A program made the translations under genes and the position numbers. A model generated the notes under the pieces. The model saw only the letters and a program-made list of their open reading frames with translations, did no database searches and was not told the origin of the DNA. Source: Paraspadella gotoi (Eukaryota > Chaetognatha). From it: a DNA stretch of 64,000 nt. The DNA lies in assembly GCA_051294375.1 (NCBI GenBank), contig CM119269.1, positions 19,939,936 through 20,003,935 of the forward strand, in the 5' to 3' direction. The stretch's first letter is position 1; every line of letters begins with the position of its first letter. Of the stretch, positions 14,559 through 26,240 are shown piece after piece.

Positions 14559-15865
14559 GTGGTGAGGCCGCTAGATGGGGGACGGGGGGAGTATGAAGTC
14601 GTTTGGCAGGTATTGGCAGGAATGTCGTAGTGCGAGGATAAGGAGGATTTTTTGAACGAGCCTTGAAGTTGAGAAAATTACTAAAAAATGATTTAAAAAA
14701 GAAAGATGTGCCAAATTTGATAAGACATGGGATAAGACAGGGAGCAACTGTTGAGCCCTCGGCGATGGGTCAGCATCAGGGGCTTCAGACACGCTGTGGT
14801 GCGCTTCCACTAGTACGCACTCTCTGGTTGTTTTCAACTGAACGGGAGGACGCCCGCCAGGCACTGTAAGCGAAACGTCCAGTTGGGATGATGCGTTAGC
14901 CTGATAAACCATTGAACTTTGTGAGATGGAGATTCTTCAGGTACAGCTTCACAACGAAAGGAGTCGTTTCACGTTAATGCGGCAATTCATGAAGGACTGC
15001 GCTTTAACTACGTCTGTTACGGTTGTGACATTTTTATTTGTTAAATAGTTAATCGCCAATTCGACTAAAGGAGCGTGATGTAGTATTTCTAAAAGTGTTA
15101 ATGTTTTTATGAAATTATTAAATGTTTTTAAATTTGTTTAGTATAGTTGTTCTGCATTGTCTAATTTTAATTTTTCCAATATAATGGTGTTTATATAGCT
15201 TACACTTTACAGTTTATAGTAATAAACCACTAAAAAGAATTTTTGGATTTTTTTTTGTTTTTATTTCCAAGCGACGCAGTAGGAATTTAAAAAGCTTTCT
15301 TTTTTTTAACATTGTTCCTCCATTTTGTTTTATCTTTGACTTTTTTTTTATTCTATTTTCTTTTATCTGTGACTCTTTCTTTACCACTCAGGCCCGTCAG
15401 GGTTACGCTATTCAGACCACGCCATCTCTTTGTTTGTTTCATTAACAATTCTTCCCATTTTCCTGATAACCGAGAGACTCTACAGCTGGTCTCACGCCTT
15501 CGCTCTTTTTCTCTGACACCCCCTTTACCCTGCTCTCTCTTTTTTAATCGCTTATTTTTAAATTTTCTCCAATATTTTTATTTTATTTTCAAGATTTTTC
15601 CTTTATTCCTTTTTTTCCAAATCTTACATTACATACGTACATCCTTCTCTCTCATCTCCCTGGATAATCTTTTCTCTTCGATGAATATTTTTTAATCATT
15701 ATTTTCGTTCGACTCCTACCATTTCTACTTTTATTTTTCACAACCTAATCGCGCCGAGCACTAGGCTTCCCCCCTCCATACAGTTCAAAAACGGTCCTAA
15801 CCCCTTACGATCGCCCCTTGCATTCCCCCTTCCTTGCCCCCTTAGTCATTTCCGGCCTCCGCAAA
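14559..15865. other. Downstream flank of SLC36 gene
   Basis: AT-rich sequence after the transporter stop codon, likely including its 3' UTR. An AATAAA at about 15,221 is one possible polyadenylation signal, 660 bases downstream. From 15,300 it is T- and CT-rich. No gene is seen. Confidence 0.35.
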
Positions 15866-15936
15866 TAAATCTTGTCTTATCTGCTTCGCCTTTTAGATGT
15901 CGTTTGGCTTCTGCCTTTCCGCTCCGTCGAAAAGAG

Positions 15937-15972
15937 AGAGAGAGAGGAGGAGAGAGAGAGAGAGAAGAGAGG

Positions 15973-16013
<41 letters not shown>

Positions 16014-16047
16014 GCAGAAAGAGAGAGAGAGAGAGAAAGAGAGAGAA
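15937..16047. repeat. (GA)n microsatellite, interrupted
   Basis: GA/GGA runs. The Arg/Glu-rich and Ser/Leu-rich reading frames on the two strands are repeat translations. Confidence 0.9.
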
Positions 16048-17140
16048 TTCGCGCACTTCCGGGAAACGTGAGAAGTCGGCACGCTCGCTAGGGGGGGGCG
16101 AAGGCTCGCTGGCAAGTTAAGTGAAGACTAAGAAGCAGAGTTGAGAATCGGGAGGTGAGTTGATTTTGACGAGGCTTCGATTTGGCTAAGGTAAACTTGG
16201 GTGAGAAGAATCGAAATGGGAAGGGTAGAGCAGAATGAAATTAAATCAAGAGAAATACGCAGAATCAGATTCGATCTCGCGTAGGATCGGGAAAAGACTT
16301 ATGAGTGCGGAGCGAGGTCAGTTACGCTGATCTGAAATAAAAAGAAGCTTGTCAGGTAAGTTTTCTGAGCACATGATAGCAAGTTGAACTCGTCTGTCGC
16401 GTGGAGGTTTGGGTAATGAAAGAACGGAAAGAAAACGAGGTCGAAAAAAATTAATTCAATGTAAAAAGAAATTTGTAAAATTAGTCGTTAATTAGCAGTA
16501 CGAAATAATATTCGGTAACGATGGACAATGGCTGATGGAAGGAGAAAATGATATCAGTTAGTATCCGTTAAAGTCGAGTCCCACATGAAAGTAAATACCA
16601 AGGCCAGTGGCATACCGAAGGTGTAGCGGGCGTTTCCCTGGTTCACCCCGCTAATAGGTCGTCAATTAGTCGCGTCTGAGGGTTCAGTGTATTGGCGGGG
16701 TGCACCGGGGCCAATACAAAGGAAACTGAGACGATTATAGTTGATAAAAGAGAAATCGATCGAACGAGAAGCCTAAAGCGGTATATGTCTAATGACTTTG
16801 TTTATCGTCGTCGCCGTGGTCGTCATTGCGTCGTGTACGCAGTTGGTACCGTGTAGATTTATTTTTCACTCTGAATCTGTCGTCTTCCAACTTAAACCGT
16901 TTTTGATTTTTAAAAAACCTTTCCTTTGTTTCCCTTTTTTACTTTCCTTCTTACCTCCTTTCCTCTCGCCCTCCGCGCCATTCCCGCCACGAAACTTACC
17001 CGGAATAAAAAACTGTCAACCTTTCTGGTCTCAAGGGAAAATCGTTAACTCGAGCGCCGCGAAAGGTAATGGCGTTATTTGCTTCCTGAGGCCCTGGGGT
17101 TGGGGCAAGTCATTTCTTTTCTGGCTCTGTCTCTGTCTCG
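16048..17140. other. No gene seen; short inverted repeat at 16,635-16,710
   Basis: Unique sequence of mixed composition. CCCTGGTTCACCCCGC (about 16,635) and GCGGGGTGCACCGGGG (about 16,695) could pair over 14 of 16 positions around a roughly 45-base loop. I could not match it to a known RNA class. Confidence 0.3.
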
Positions 17141-17147
17141 TTTCTCT

Positions 17148-17188
<41 letters not shown>

Positions 17189-17706
17189 TCTTCTCTCTCT
17201 CTCTCTCTCTCTCTCGCACTTGGAGCCGCAAATCCGAACTCGATCGACGCCGGATTCGCAGCGTCAGCGTTTCCGCCACGCTGGGCGCGCCCTCTCTCTC
17301 TTTCTCTCGGTCTCTTTATCTGCTTCATTCTTTCCTTTGCTGTTACCGTTTCTGTCTCACTTTCTCTCTATTTCTGTCTCCTCTCTTTCTCTGTCTTTCT
17401 AAACACTATCCCCGTCTATCTCCTTTCATCTTTCTCGCCCTACCAATTGTGAACCGGTTCTCTCTCTCTCTCTCTCTCTCTTTCTTCTCTCTCTTCTCTC
17501 TTGCCTCGTCTCTGCTCTCTACCTCGTCTGTAGTGCCCGGGGTCGTCGAGGCGGCGGCCGCGGCGAGGGCGAGGGCGCCGCAAGGCCGACCTCGGGTGGT
17601 CAAATAGGTTTAAAAGGCTGATTCTAATCGGTTAAGTGGGAAGGAAACCCGATGGAGGCACAAGATGTTGAGAGAGAGAGAGAGAGAGAGAGAGGAGGAG
17701 AGAGAC

Positions 17707-17764
<58 letters not shown>
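17141..17764. repeat. Cluster of (CT)n and (GA)n tracts
   Basis: CT runs at 17,141-17,215 and 17,460-17,500 are followed by GA runs at 17,671-17,764. The opposite orientation of the tracts leaves CT and GA arms able to pair with one another. Unique GC-rich islands sit between them (17,220-17,290 and 17,530-17,600). The long plus-strand frame across them is mostly Ser/Leu repeat and is not supported as a gene. Confidence 0.8.
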
Positions 17765-17769
<5 letters not shown>

Positions 17770-19070
17770 TAAGTACCATTTTTTGCGGGCTCATACTGTC
17801 TTTGAGTTGATTTATTCGCTTCTCCTGTACCTCTGAGAGTCGGGTTTAAACACAGGAGATTTAAAACTGTCACGAATTGAAAATAATAACTTGTTTGAAT
17901 AAATAAATGAATATTAAATTTAAATAAATCGATGACAAAATAAGTAAATGCATATCAATAAGTGATTGATACAAATGATAAATGATGAAACGAGTTAATC
18001 ATGGGGCTTAACGAAGTCGAATGATGAAATCGTGGGAGGTTTCTTCATAATTTGTCGCACTGTAGATCATTTTGACGCCCGGAGAAGACGACGACTACGA
18101 CTATGACGATTAAGTTAGAATCCATATTTATGAGCGAACATTAGTCTTGAAAAGACGGGGGCATATAATTCGTTGGATCGGAAGGGGACATAATTCCGAG
18201 GATTTTCATTCGATCTTCATCAGCGATTTTTTTTTCCCGCCGAATCAAGCGNNNNNNNNNNTTTCTTTATTTTTTATTTTTATTTTTTTGAGTCGCAATC
18301 AGCGACCGTATTGGGTAGGAATTTTCATTTTTTTAAAATACTATATTTAAGATTTTGTTTTACAATTTCCAAAGAGCTTACTTGATAAATATTTCAAAAT
18401 TAGCTCTCCGAAAATAAATTTTAGCAACGCGTAATTTGCCGTTATAATGATTTTTTTTTTTTAAATTTCTACTCATTTTTTCTTGGTTCTTTTCTCCACC
18501 CCCTCCTATTTTAGGATGCTTTTTTAAGCCTCTTCCTCGTAAGAAAAACGATCTTGGGATTTTAATCAAGGAAAGGAAGAGAAATTCATGAGTCGAGCCT
18601 TTAATTGCTACTCGACAAAGGATCTCCAACGAGACTTATGCAATTTCTCTGCCTTGGCTCTCAGATTAATTTCGATTTTCGATACGCCTTTTTAAATTAT
18701 CACATTTTGTCTGCTGAGAACGAAGTTATTTTTTGTATGTATTTTGTATTAATTTGTCACAATGATCAGAGTGTTGTAAAACAAAACAAAAAAAGTCAAA
18801 CGATTGCAACGAAATAAAAAAAATTACAGAAAAATTGACAGAAGTAGGTAACACATGTAGTTATTACTTATGTATATGCTTAAAAATATATTTCTGTTTT
18901 TGATCTGCTCATTTCTCTAACTTTCTCCCTCTATCCCCAGAGATGGCGCTGCGTCACGACGCCCCTGTCGCGCACGGGGCTGCGTCATCCGTCACGTTGA
19001 TTACATCTCGGACCCGGGGACGTTCAACCCAGGGAGAAGCCAGCGCGCCAGACGGATTCAAACTTAAGTG
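17765..19070. other. Intergenic AT-rich sequence, no gene seen
   Basis: AT-rich, with a 10-base gap at 18,252-18,261. A short CpG-rich patch at 18,945-19,060 precedes a long GA run. It could be a promoter or a repeat fragment, but nothing decides between them. Confidence 0.3.
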
Positions 19071-19192
<122 letters not shown>

Positions 19193-19288
19193 GGACAGAA
19201 ACAAAAAGATAGCGATTAAGTAAGAAAGCGAGCGAAAGAAGAAGAAAAAGATAGAAGTACTGAGGTAGGTAAAAAAAAGTAGCGCAAT

Positions 19289-19507
19289 TGTGGAACCGAC
19301 GGCAAAACAAGTTTCAGAGTAAGAATAATTTATTCTTCAACAAGGTTAAAAACGATAACAGTCAAAAGGCTCAGATGCTAAGTCTATAACAATGGATATT
19401 TACAAGGTCAAAGATTGACCAATAAGAGAATGAGGGAAATGATCGAGGTAGGTTGGTAAGGACAGTTTTGACCGAGGTTGCGTGTTGTTGTTGTTGTTGC
19501 TCCACCA
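19289..19507 (-). repeat. 3' LTR of the Ty3/gypsy element
   Basis: Matches 24,299-24,506 over its length with small indels. Shared stretches include 'aagtttcagagtaagaata' and 'caaaggctcagatgcta'-like sequence, and a (GTT)n run near the internal end. The outer edge aligns only after allowing indels (tgtggaaccgacggcaaaac against tgtggacgcaac). Confidence 0.85.
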
Positions 19508-20239
19508 CTCCCCACCACCAAAAGGCTTCGACCGGATGGGGAGAAAGGCTTGAAGGAGAGTTAAAGGATTGCATCGTCGTTTTCGTCGTCGTCTCCCGGC
19601 GGCTGAAGCATCGTCGGAGAGAATATTAAGGAGACCGGGGATCGATGATGATTGTCGGCGAACGACTTGCGGCATCTGTGGTGGATGCAGCTGGCGGCGC
19701 TTCCGTTTCCGGAGGTGGAGGCGCTGGTGCCGAAACGCGACGCGGGTCGTCCGCGTGGACGTGCTCGTGGCGGATCTGCAGGCGCGACTTCTGTCAGTGA
19801 CGGCCGGTTGAAGACGATCGACAGAAGGATGACTTTCGACGCCGCGTCTGGAATTTTCGATTTAAAAGTTTTTGGTCCTCGCAGTCGCGCACGATGTAAG
19901 GGCCGTCGTACGGGGGCTGGAGCGGCGTTGAGTGACCATCGCGTCTGGATTTATAGACGCCGGTCGGCGTCGGCGAGAGTTTCCGGAACGTGAGGAAGGG
20001 CGGCGCCGCGTGCCAAAAGCGGCGGGCAGAGGTGCCATGAGGGCAACATCAGCTCGAAGACTGTCGAGGATTCGTGAACGAGCGCGGCTCGACATCAGTA
20101 GCTGGAACCGGAAGTAGCTCGCTGGGGAGCGTCAGCGTCTCACCCACGTCAGCTTCAGCGGGAGAGGCGTCGGAATCTTCACGTGGGTTGCGCGGAGGCT
20201 CAAAAGAGTCCAGGGAAGTTGCTGCCAGCCAGTTTTCTC

Positions 20240-21210
20240 CGGCGGCGTCACAGGCGAGCGCGAAGAGCCGCCTTCAGCGTTCGATGGAGACGTTCTCCAT
20301 CCCGTTGGATTGGGGGTGGTAGGTGGTTGTTGTAGAAGGATCGAAACCGGTGACCGCCGCCATCTGGGCGCCACAATTCAGACTGAATTGGGCGCCGCGA
20401 TTCGGATGGTGACGACGGAAGGGACGCCGAATTCGGAGACCCAGTTCTGTAAGAAGGCGCGGCGCGCGAGGCGGCGGAGGTGTCGCGGAGCGGCGCCACT
20501 TCCGGCCAGCGCGTGAATCGGTCTATCATCGTTAGGAGATGCGTGTGGCGCGTAGACTGGCACGCGCGACAAGGTCGATGTGTACATGCGGCGAAACGTT
20601 TAGACGGGGGTCGATCGAAGTGTGGAGCGGGCGCGCGCACGTGGTGCTGAGTTTGGAGCGCTGGCCGAGTGTCCGGATGCGCACGCGCAACGTCTGAGGA
20701 GACGGAGGCGCAGACGAAGCGCGTCGTTACAAGTTTCTTTGATGCGCGGATTCCCGATGAGGTTATGGGTGCGTGAAGCGTCGCGACATGATGCGGGACG
20801 AGTGGGCGTGCGGGAACCGAAGTGTGCGCAGACGGGAGCGTCGTGTTGCCAATTGGGGACGCTTTTTGAGGCGGAGCGCCGTGTGAGCGGTCGCTACTGG
20901 AGAACGTTGCACATCTCAATCGTGGCCTGATGCGGGCCGTCATTGCTTCGATTGAAATTGACTTGAAGGCGCACGATGGCGATGACAGTGGCGGAATGTC
21001 CTCACGCTCTTTTGTGCTCGTCGTCGAAATTGGCTCGGGTCGAGTTATAGGGGATTGGTCGACGCTGTGCGGAACTGGCGCGGGTGGTGGCGCTTGTTGC
21101 GTGCGGGGAGAGAGGGCCGTCGGCGACGACTTGTTTGGATTTTCGGAAATGTGACGGTGTCGGAAGTATATTCGGCGATGCCATGCCAACTGGTAGGTCT
21201 GTCTCATGGG
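20240..21210 (-). pseudogene. Integrase region of the Ty3/gypsy element
   Basis: About 20,540 reads HLLTMIDRFTRWPEVAPL, the start of the DDE integrase core (the first Asp is in MIDRF). Further on come GGHRFRSFYNNHLPPPIQRDG and RLHRTLKAALRA (20,330-20,250), matching the 'fRsf...Ph.qsNG.ver.hR.LK.al' block. The zinc-binding N-terminal portion (20,700-21,000) is recognisable only in fragments. The C-terminal tail runs on to about 19,570. Confidence 0.8.
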
Positions 21211-21219
21211 TGTGGCTTC

Positions 21220-21480
21220 CGCCTTTTTCCGTAGCCGGACAGCGAGATATGGTCGCGTGAAGGAAGCGCTGAAAGCGAGCGTACTTCAAGATATGGGCGG
21301 AAGTGGCGGATCGAGGCGTGGGCGGCGAGGAGCTCTTTGTCAAATGGTGGCCATTTGCGTTGGTTGGGTTTCAGTGGCTTTGAATGAAAACCACGAGGGG
21401 CTGCCTGGCTGTCGAGCGAGCTGCTCGAGGATGTGCGGCCGACGCGAGTCGAGTGGGCCGTCGATTCAGTGAGAGGCGAG
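21220..21480 (-). pseudogene. RNase H region of the Ty3/gypsy element
   Basis: Contains a frame with QPLVVFIQSH, then after a shift a WPPFDKELLAAHASIRHFRP-like stretch. This corresponds to the 'l.ffSk.l...e..ysafdkELLAi..ai.hFr' block of gypsy RNase H. Frameshifts prevent a continuous reading. Confidence 0.65.
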
Positions 21481-21579
21481 CGAAGTGAGGGGCGCCGTCA
21501 ATTGGGTGGACCACAGTATGTTGAGTCGGCTGAGGGCGGTCCTTGATCGCGCTGGAAACGCGGCGTCTTGAAGGGCCGT

Positions 21580-22300
21580 CCACATTTAGCGCGCGCGGGT
21601 TTTTCCTGCGGAGGACTTCAAGAGAGGGCTGAGAATGATTGGGTGCGCGTGCGGCGACGAAGCGACGATAATAATTGAAGAGCGCGAAGAGCGTTGGAGT
21701 TTTGACGGTGGTGTGCAGTGGGCCATTGCGCGCAGCGCCTCTACTTTTCGAGGAAGAGGACGTGACGCCATCTTTGTCGACGTTGTAGCCAAGAATTCTA
21801 GGCATGGGAAGGCACCGAGAAAACGCACATTTGCGCGGTTCACGATGAGGCCATTATCGGCGAGGGCGTTTGAAGACGGCGCTTGAGGTCCTCCTGAGTT
21901 CTTCGTGAGGAGTGCGTAGCGACGAGAGGTCGTCCAAATAAACGAAACGTGGGGAATGCCGCTCAGGACCTGATTCCATCTATCAGCGTTGAAAGTCCTG
22001 ACCGGCATTCTTTTAACCCCAGGGCATAAAGCGAGGAACTCATTACGAGGGCCAAATGGTGTAATTTATCAGTTTTGTGCGCGATCTTCCTTCGCAACGG
22101 GAGATCTGATGAATCCCTTGCATAAGTCGATTTTTGAGAAGACAGTCTTCCCGGCGCGTCGGGTTGAAGTCCATAAGATGGCGGATCGGAGTAGCCGGTC
22201 GTCGACGGTGAACGCATTGAGGCGCCGGTAATCGCCGCATGGACGGAGAGAGCATTCGGGTTCCGAGTAACATGGAGAGGTGACGCCCAAGCAGCGGAAG
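21580..22300 (-). pseudogene. Reverse transcriptase region of the Ty3/gypsy element
   Basis: At 22,250-22,080 the frame reads RPCGDYRRLNAFTVDDR followed by GKTVFSKIDLCKGF and SPVAKED, which are the palm motifs of Ty3/gypsy reverse transcriptase. The catalytic YxDD block is shifted but visible near 21,930 as YLDDLSSLRTPHEELR. The thumb/connection follows, with LGYNVDKDGV (about 21,790) and FNYYRRFVAA (about 21,690). At least three frameshifts separate these pieces. Confidence 0.85.
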
Positions 22301-22599
22301 TGGAGCGCCGTAATCCCGTAGTTCTAACATCTTTTGGACTCGGCCTTGGGCGGCGGCGAGCTGTTGTGGGGCGAGGCGGGCGAGCGCGGGCGCGAAGAAC
22401 GGGCGGCACCTTTCGTCAGGAATTATGATGCTCGACGCCGTGCTTTGGCGGCGGCCAGGTTGAAGACGAGTTTGAGAGTTCCGGTCGCTCGTCCCAGAAG
22501 CCTGAGTAGGCATCGCGGGACGTGTAAAACGCAGGGGGCGGGCGCCGGGCGGATGCGGCGTCGCGAGCATGGCCGCGATGACCATGTAGTCGTCCGAGA

Positions 22600-22910
22600 T
22601 CAGGAGAATACGGCGCTGAATGATGACGCCAAGATGCTGTTCCATCAAGAAATCAGCACCGGAGATTATGGGTGTGGCGACGTCGGGATGGACGAGATAC
22701 GGGAAAACTCGTTTCCCGAGTCGAATCCCCATCTCTTTGATGCCGAAAGTCTCGATGGCCGTTATCGTTGGCGGCGCCGGAGTGGCGGGGCGTTGGCAGC
22801 GCAGCGCCGCCGTAACAGCGGCGGGATTCGCTTCGCGGCGGCCGCGATCTGCGGGCAGAGGGCGGGAACGAGCGTCGCCTCTGAGCCACCGTCGACGAGC
22901 CACTCCAGGC
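22600..22910 (-). pseudogene. Aspartic protease region of the Ty3/gypsy element
   Basis: One frame at about 22,900 reads EWLVDGGSEATLVPA, the retroviral-type protease active site with D-G-G-S where D-T/S-G is usual. After a frameshift another frame gives ITAIETFG..., then ATPIISGADFLMEQHLGVII, the 'pIiGaDFL...gllvD' C-terminal part of gypsy proteases. The Gly at the second active-site position would be unusual and may be a sequence error. Confidence 0.7.
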
Positions 22911-22929
22911 CGCGTCAGGGTCGCGCACG

Positions 22930-24154
22930 GAGATAGTTTTGAGTCGTTATGGGCCGGGCGGACGCGGGCGGACTAGCGGCGGCGCCGGCGTTGGCATTTG
23001 ACGGTGCCATGGGGCATGGGAGGGCCATCACGATTGGTCCCGTGGCATTTTTATAGGCGGCGTTGGCGTTGAAGTGGTAGTGTTAGAAGATTTGTGGTTC
23101 GCCGGAGGAGGTTCACGTAGAGGGGCGGAGACGTGGAGTCAAATTGGCCGGCGTTGCTGCTGCTGCTGACGGCTGAGCTGCTGCGGGCTCGCTGTGGGGA
23201 AATGAGGACGTTGCGTGGCGACCTCGGGCGCCGGTCGGCGAACTGCATTTGCGTAAGAGATAGGGGGAGCGTCGACGTCGTTTGTCGATCGTTTTCCATC
23301 CAGTATGTCATCAATGTACTATCGTGGGTACGCGCGTTTATCGAGGTCAGAGGCCGTTCAGAGTTCTAAGTTGGCCGGATGGAAGAAAAAACTCATATCG
23401 CGTCTTTGGCGATATCAACGGGCTTCTTTGTCTTTCTAACGGCGTGTTCCCTAGCGCTCTGTGGGAGGGGTCGGCGCGCAAGGAGTGGCGGCCTTGATGT
23501 GATGTTCTCGATGGTAAGGCTTCGAGGACGGCGTCGATCGTGGAGAAGATGCTGAGAGGAGTGACGCCTTTCAATGACGTCATTTTCAAAAGCTTTTGTG
23601 CAGCGCGTCGGTTTGCATCTTCTCCATAAATATTTTCAAATGGGCGGCCAGGTTTTTGTGGGCGTCGGGACCTTCGTCGATACGCCAAACCTGTGGAATA
23701 AGGCGATGGGCGGGAAATTGAATTGCGCAGAGAATGTGCGCCTTCTTCCGCCGGCTCGACGACGCCAGTGCGCCGAATTCCACCGCGGTGTGGTCTAGCC
23801 ACTCTTCAATGTGGTCAGGGTCGAAAGTCGGTAAGCTTCGGGTTTCGTCTTCTTGTGGGGGCCTCTGAGGAAGGGCGGGGGGGGTGGGCGTCGCCTGTGG
23901 AAGCGGCATCGTCGGCGCCATTGTTCTTCTGCTGGGAAGGCAGTTCCGTTGACGCAGTGCTTGCGTTCTGCTGATGGAGGATTTTGTCTGTCCGTGAGCG
24001 AGGCGAGTCTTTCGTTCATGTCGTAAAACATTTGAAAAAGTTTTTCGATTTTAGTTTCGAGAGATGTTGCAGATGTCGAGGGGGCGGCGTCGTGGAACGC
24101 CTCGTCGTGGCCAGTGCCGTCGGAATGGGAGGCGTTGCGCGTAGTTACTGGCAT
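22930..24154 (-). pseudogene. gag region of the Ty3/gypsy element (frameshifted)
   Basis: The start codon at 24,154 begins MPVTTRNASHSDGTGHDEAF, then a short amphipathic segment (ETKIEKLFQMFYDMNERLAS) typical of gag N termini. After a frameshift near 23,920 the sequence continues with a helical capsid-like part including HIEEWLDHTAVEFGALASSS and WRIDEGPDAHKNLAAHLKIF (23,850-23,600). A further frameshift follows. Near 23,060 a fragment reading HYHFNANAAYKNATG could be the remains of a Cys/His zinc motif, but the cysteines are not in frame. Confidence 0.7.
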
Positions 24155-24280
24155 TGTTTTTTTCCTCTTCGTCGGGGGCGTTGGGGGACGTAATTTACTT
24201 GTCGACGGACATCAAAGGAGAGAAAAAAAAAATGTGTTATGAGATATTTTGTTTATTTCTTTTTTGTTTTGTTTTGTTTT

Positions 24281-24296
24281 TCACGGGGCCTCACCA
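24281..24296 (-). promoter_or_regulatory. Primer binding site of the Ty3/gypsy element
   Basis: On the minus strand TGGTGAGGCCCCGTGA begins two bases inside the 5' LTR. It starts with TGG, the complement of a tRNA CCA end. The known tRNA-Trp primer sequence of CsRn1-type elements is TGGTGACCCCGACGTGA, so this reads as that site with two 2-base indels. Assignment to tRNA-Trp is tentative. Confidence 0.5.
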
Positions 24297-24298
24297 CG

Positions 24299-24506
24299 TG
24301 TGGACGCAACAAGTTTCAGAGTAAGAATAATTTATTCTTCAACAAGGTTAAAAACGATAACAGTCAAAAGGCTCAGATGCTAATCTATAACAATGGATAT
24401 TTACAGCGTCAAAGATTGACCATAAAGAGATGAGGGAAATGATCGAGGTAAGTGCGTAAGGACAGTTTTTGACCGAGGTTGCGTGTTGTTGTTGTGTTGC
24501 TCCACA
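24299..24506 (-). repeat. 5' LTR of the Ty3/gypsy element
   Basis: Copy of 19,289-19,507. It runs TGTGGA to TCCACA on the plus strand, giving TG..CA ends. By position it would contain the element's promoter. No clear TATA box could be chosen. Confidence 0.85.
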
Positions 24507-25155
24507 GTATACAACTTAGAAGATATAAACTTAAAGAGCACCAGCTTGGGTAAAATTTTTTTAAGAAGAACCGTTATTTAATTGTTATTTTTTTCATAAA
24601 AAAATGATATCTTTTGACCGAAAATTACAATATTACTATAAAAGTATAAAATGATTAAAGTTAAAGTATAAAAGTTAAATAAAAAATATTACGACAACTT
24701 TCAAAAATTCTTATATTTTCTTAGTCAAAATTAAGAAAAAGTAATAAAATTATTGAAATATGATGACGATGATGATTATTATTATTATTAATAGTTTTTT
24801 ATATTTTTTACCCACTTATGATCAAAATATCGAAATAGAATTATACTTTGTGTAAACAACTTTTTGCAAGCTTCCTGAATCTGATATTAAAAATAAAAAA
24901 AATCTTAAAAATTATTTTAGCGATGAAATAAGTATTTAAAAATAAATATATGGAGTATATAGTATTATTAAAATTTTTTGGTCTATTCAAATTTTTTTTA
25001 AAAATGCACAAATTTTCGTTTGAGCAGGCTCTTAATTCAAATTTCTTAACCACCTTACTGAGTGAGGCAACCCCTATGTATTATACATATAGGGACAAGT
25101 ACCGTCTAACGTTACCTCATTTGATATCTGAAAGTATGTACTTTGGACGAGCCGC

Positions 25156-25214
25156 ATAGCTGCTGAGTAAAACAGCAACTATGGGCCATAGTTGCTGTTT
25201 TACTCAGCAGCTAT
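25156..25214. repeat. Perfect 29-bp palindrome
   Basis: ATAGCTGCTGAGTAAAACAG continuing to ..CAACTATGG, a single central G, then the exact reverse complement. All 29 positions pair with a one-base loop, so the DNA could extrude a cruciform and the RNA would form a tight hairpin. It is not flanked by recognisable transposon ends. Confidence 0.95.
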
Positions 25215-26139
25215 ATGTATATCTTTACGTAACGAAGAGTACATAAGAAAATTATAATTTTTTTTTACCTTCCTCCACTTCGTTTGGAAATTTGAAACTC
25301 GTTAGTTCGACGGAATTACGGGGTTGAGTCGCGCGAAAGCGAAAAAACTCGGGAAATGTCATCGATTATGACGAGAGAAGATTTACTGAGNNNNNNNNNN
25401 AGAGAGAGAGAGAGAGAGTCATCGTCATGAGTTAAGCTGAGAAGGATTAAATTTTTTGACTAATGACACATGAAATCCGATCCATGGCCGACTAATGAGA
25501 ATAGAGAGGGACGAAGCCATAGAACGCGACAAGAGGTTTGGCTTTGGCCTCAAGAATTCAGTCTGTTTTTTTTTTATTTGGAACCGTTTTTCTTCGTCGT
25601 TTTTGAAACAGAAGAATTGGGCGAGTTTGCTTCGAGTTGGAAAGATCGCCAATACTTAACTGGTATCGATAAGTTTTTGTGGTTTTTTTGTTTCCTTTGA
25701 ATTAACCTTTTTAGTTTGCGTTTTTCAATCGTTCTAAATTCAAAACCTTATGTTATGATAGTCACAGATAAGGGGGAAGAGACAACTTAGATTATTAATA
25801 TCAGTTTTTAGCAGAGATTCTTCTAATATAATTCCAAAGCTCCTTTTTGAATTCTTTTAAATTATTCATAGACTATTGAGCACTAGCTAATAAATAAAAA
25901 TATGTTTGTCTGGTGACTCGAATTGACCTCAGTCATTTGGATGACCTTAATCACAAAGATCCCTTTTACGGTGAAGCATAGGATGTCGTCGTCGTCGACT
26001 GTCTTCTCTCTTATTTTAATCAATTAGAATTATTCACATTTTAACATTGTTATGTTTTTTTCTTCCTCAAGCTTCCGTCCGTTTTATTGTTTTGGACTTA
26101 TGTAAAACGTTGGATATAACGTACTGAATATACAGAATA

Positions 26140-26240
26140 ATTGTTATGAGTTAGTGATTGAACCTAGCAGTCCTTGAGCTTCCAGTCAGGATGTAACACC
26201 ATGTTACAGCCGGGTTAAGCGCCACGTCCCTCTTAACTGT
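26140..26240 (-). repeat. Candidate tRNA-derived SINE fragment
   Basis: On the minus strand GGTGGTCGCTTAACAGTTAA and TGGCGCTTAACCCGG resemble RNA polymerase III A boxes, and GGTTCAATCAC about 65 bases after the second fits a B box (GGTTCRANNC). No second copy lies in the window. This is weak evidence from two short motifs in the right order. Confidence 0.3.

Larger units (their letters stand above)
19289..24506 (-). mobile_element. Ty3/gypsy LTR retrotransposon, full length, degenerate
   Basis: A 5.2-kb element in minus orientation, bounded by ~210-bp LTRs that start TGTGGA and end TCCAC(C)A, so each LTR has its own short terminal inverted repeat. In element sense the order is 5' LTR, a TGGTGAGGCCCCGTGA primer site two bases after the LTR, gag, protease, reverse transcriptase, RNase H, integrase, a purine tract (GGTGGTGGGGAG) and 3' LTR. 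The order RT-RH-IN makes it Ty3/gypsy rather than copia. Coding parts are GC-rich and broken by many frameshifts, so it cannot make intact proteins as assembled. I could not find a matching 4-6 bp target duplication. The short LTRs, a tRNA-Trp-like primer site and the protease sequence resemble the CsRn1 clade, which is an inference. Confidence 0.9.

Noticed and set aside
16792-17607. 271-codon plus-strand open frame
   Set aside because: Most of it translates CT and T-rich repeats into Ser/Leu/Phe. The start region has no recognisable domain and no splice support.
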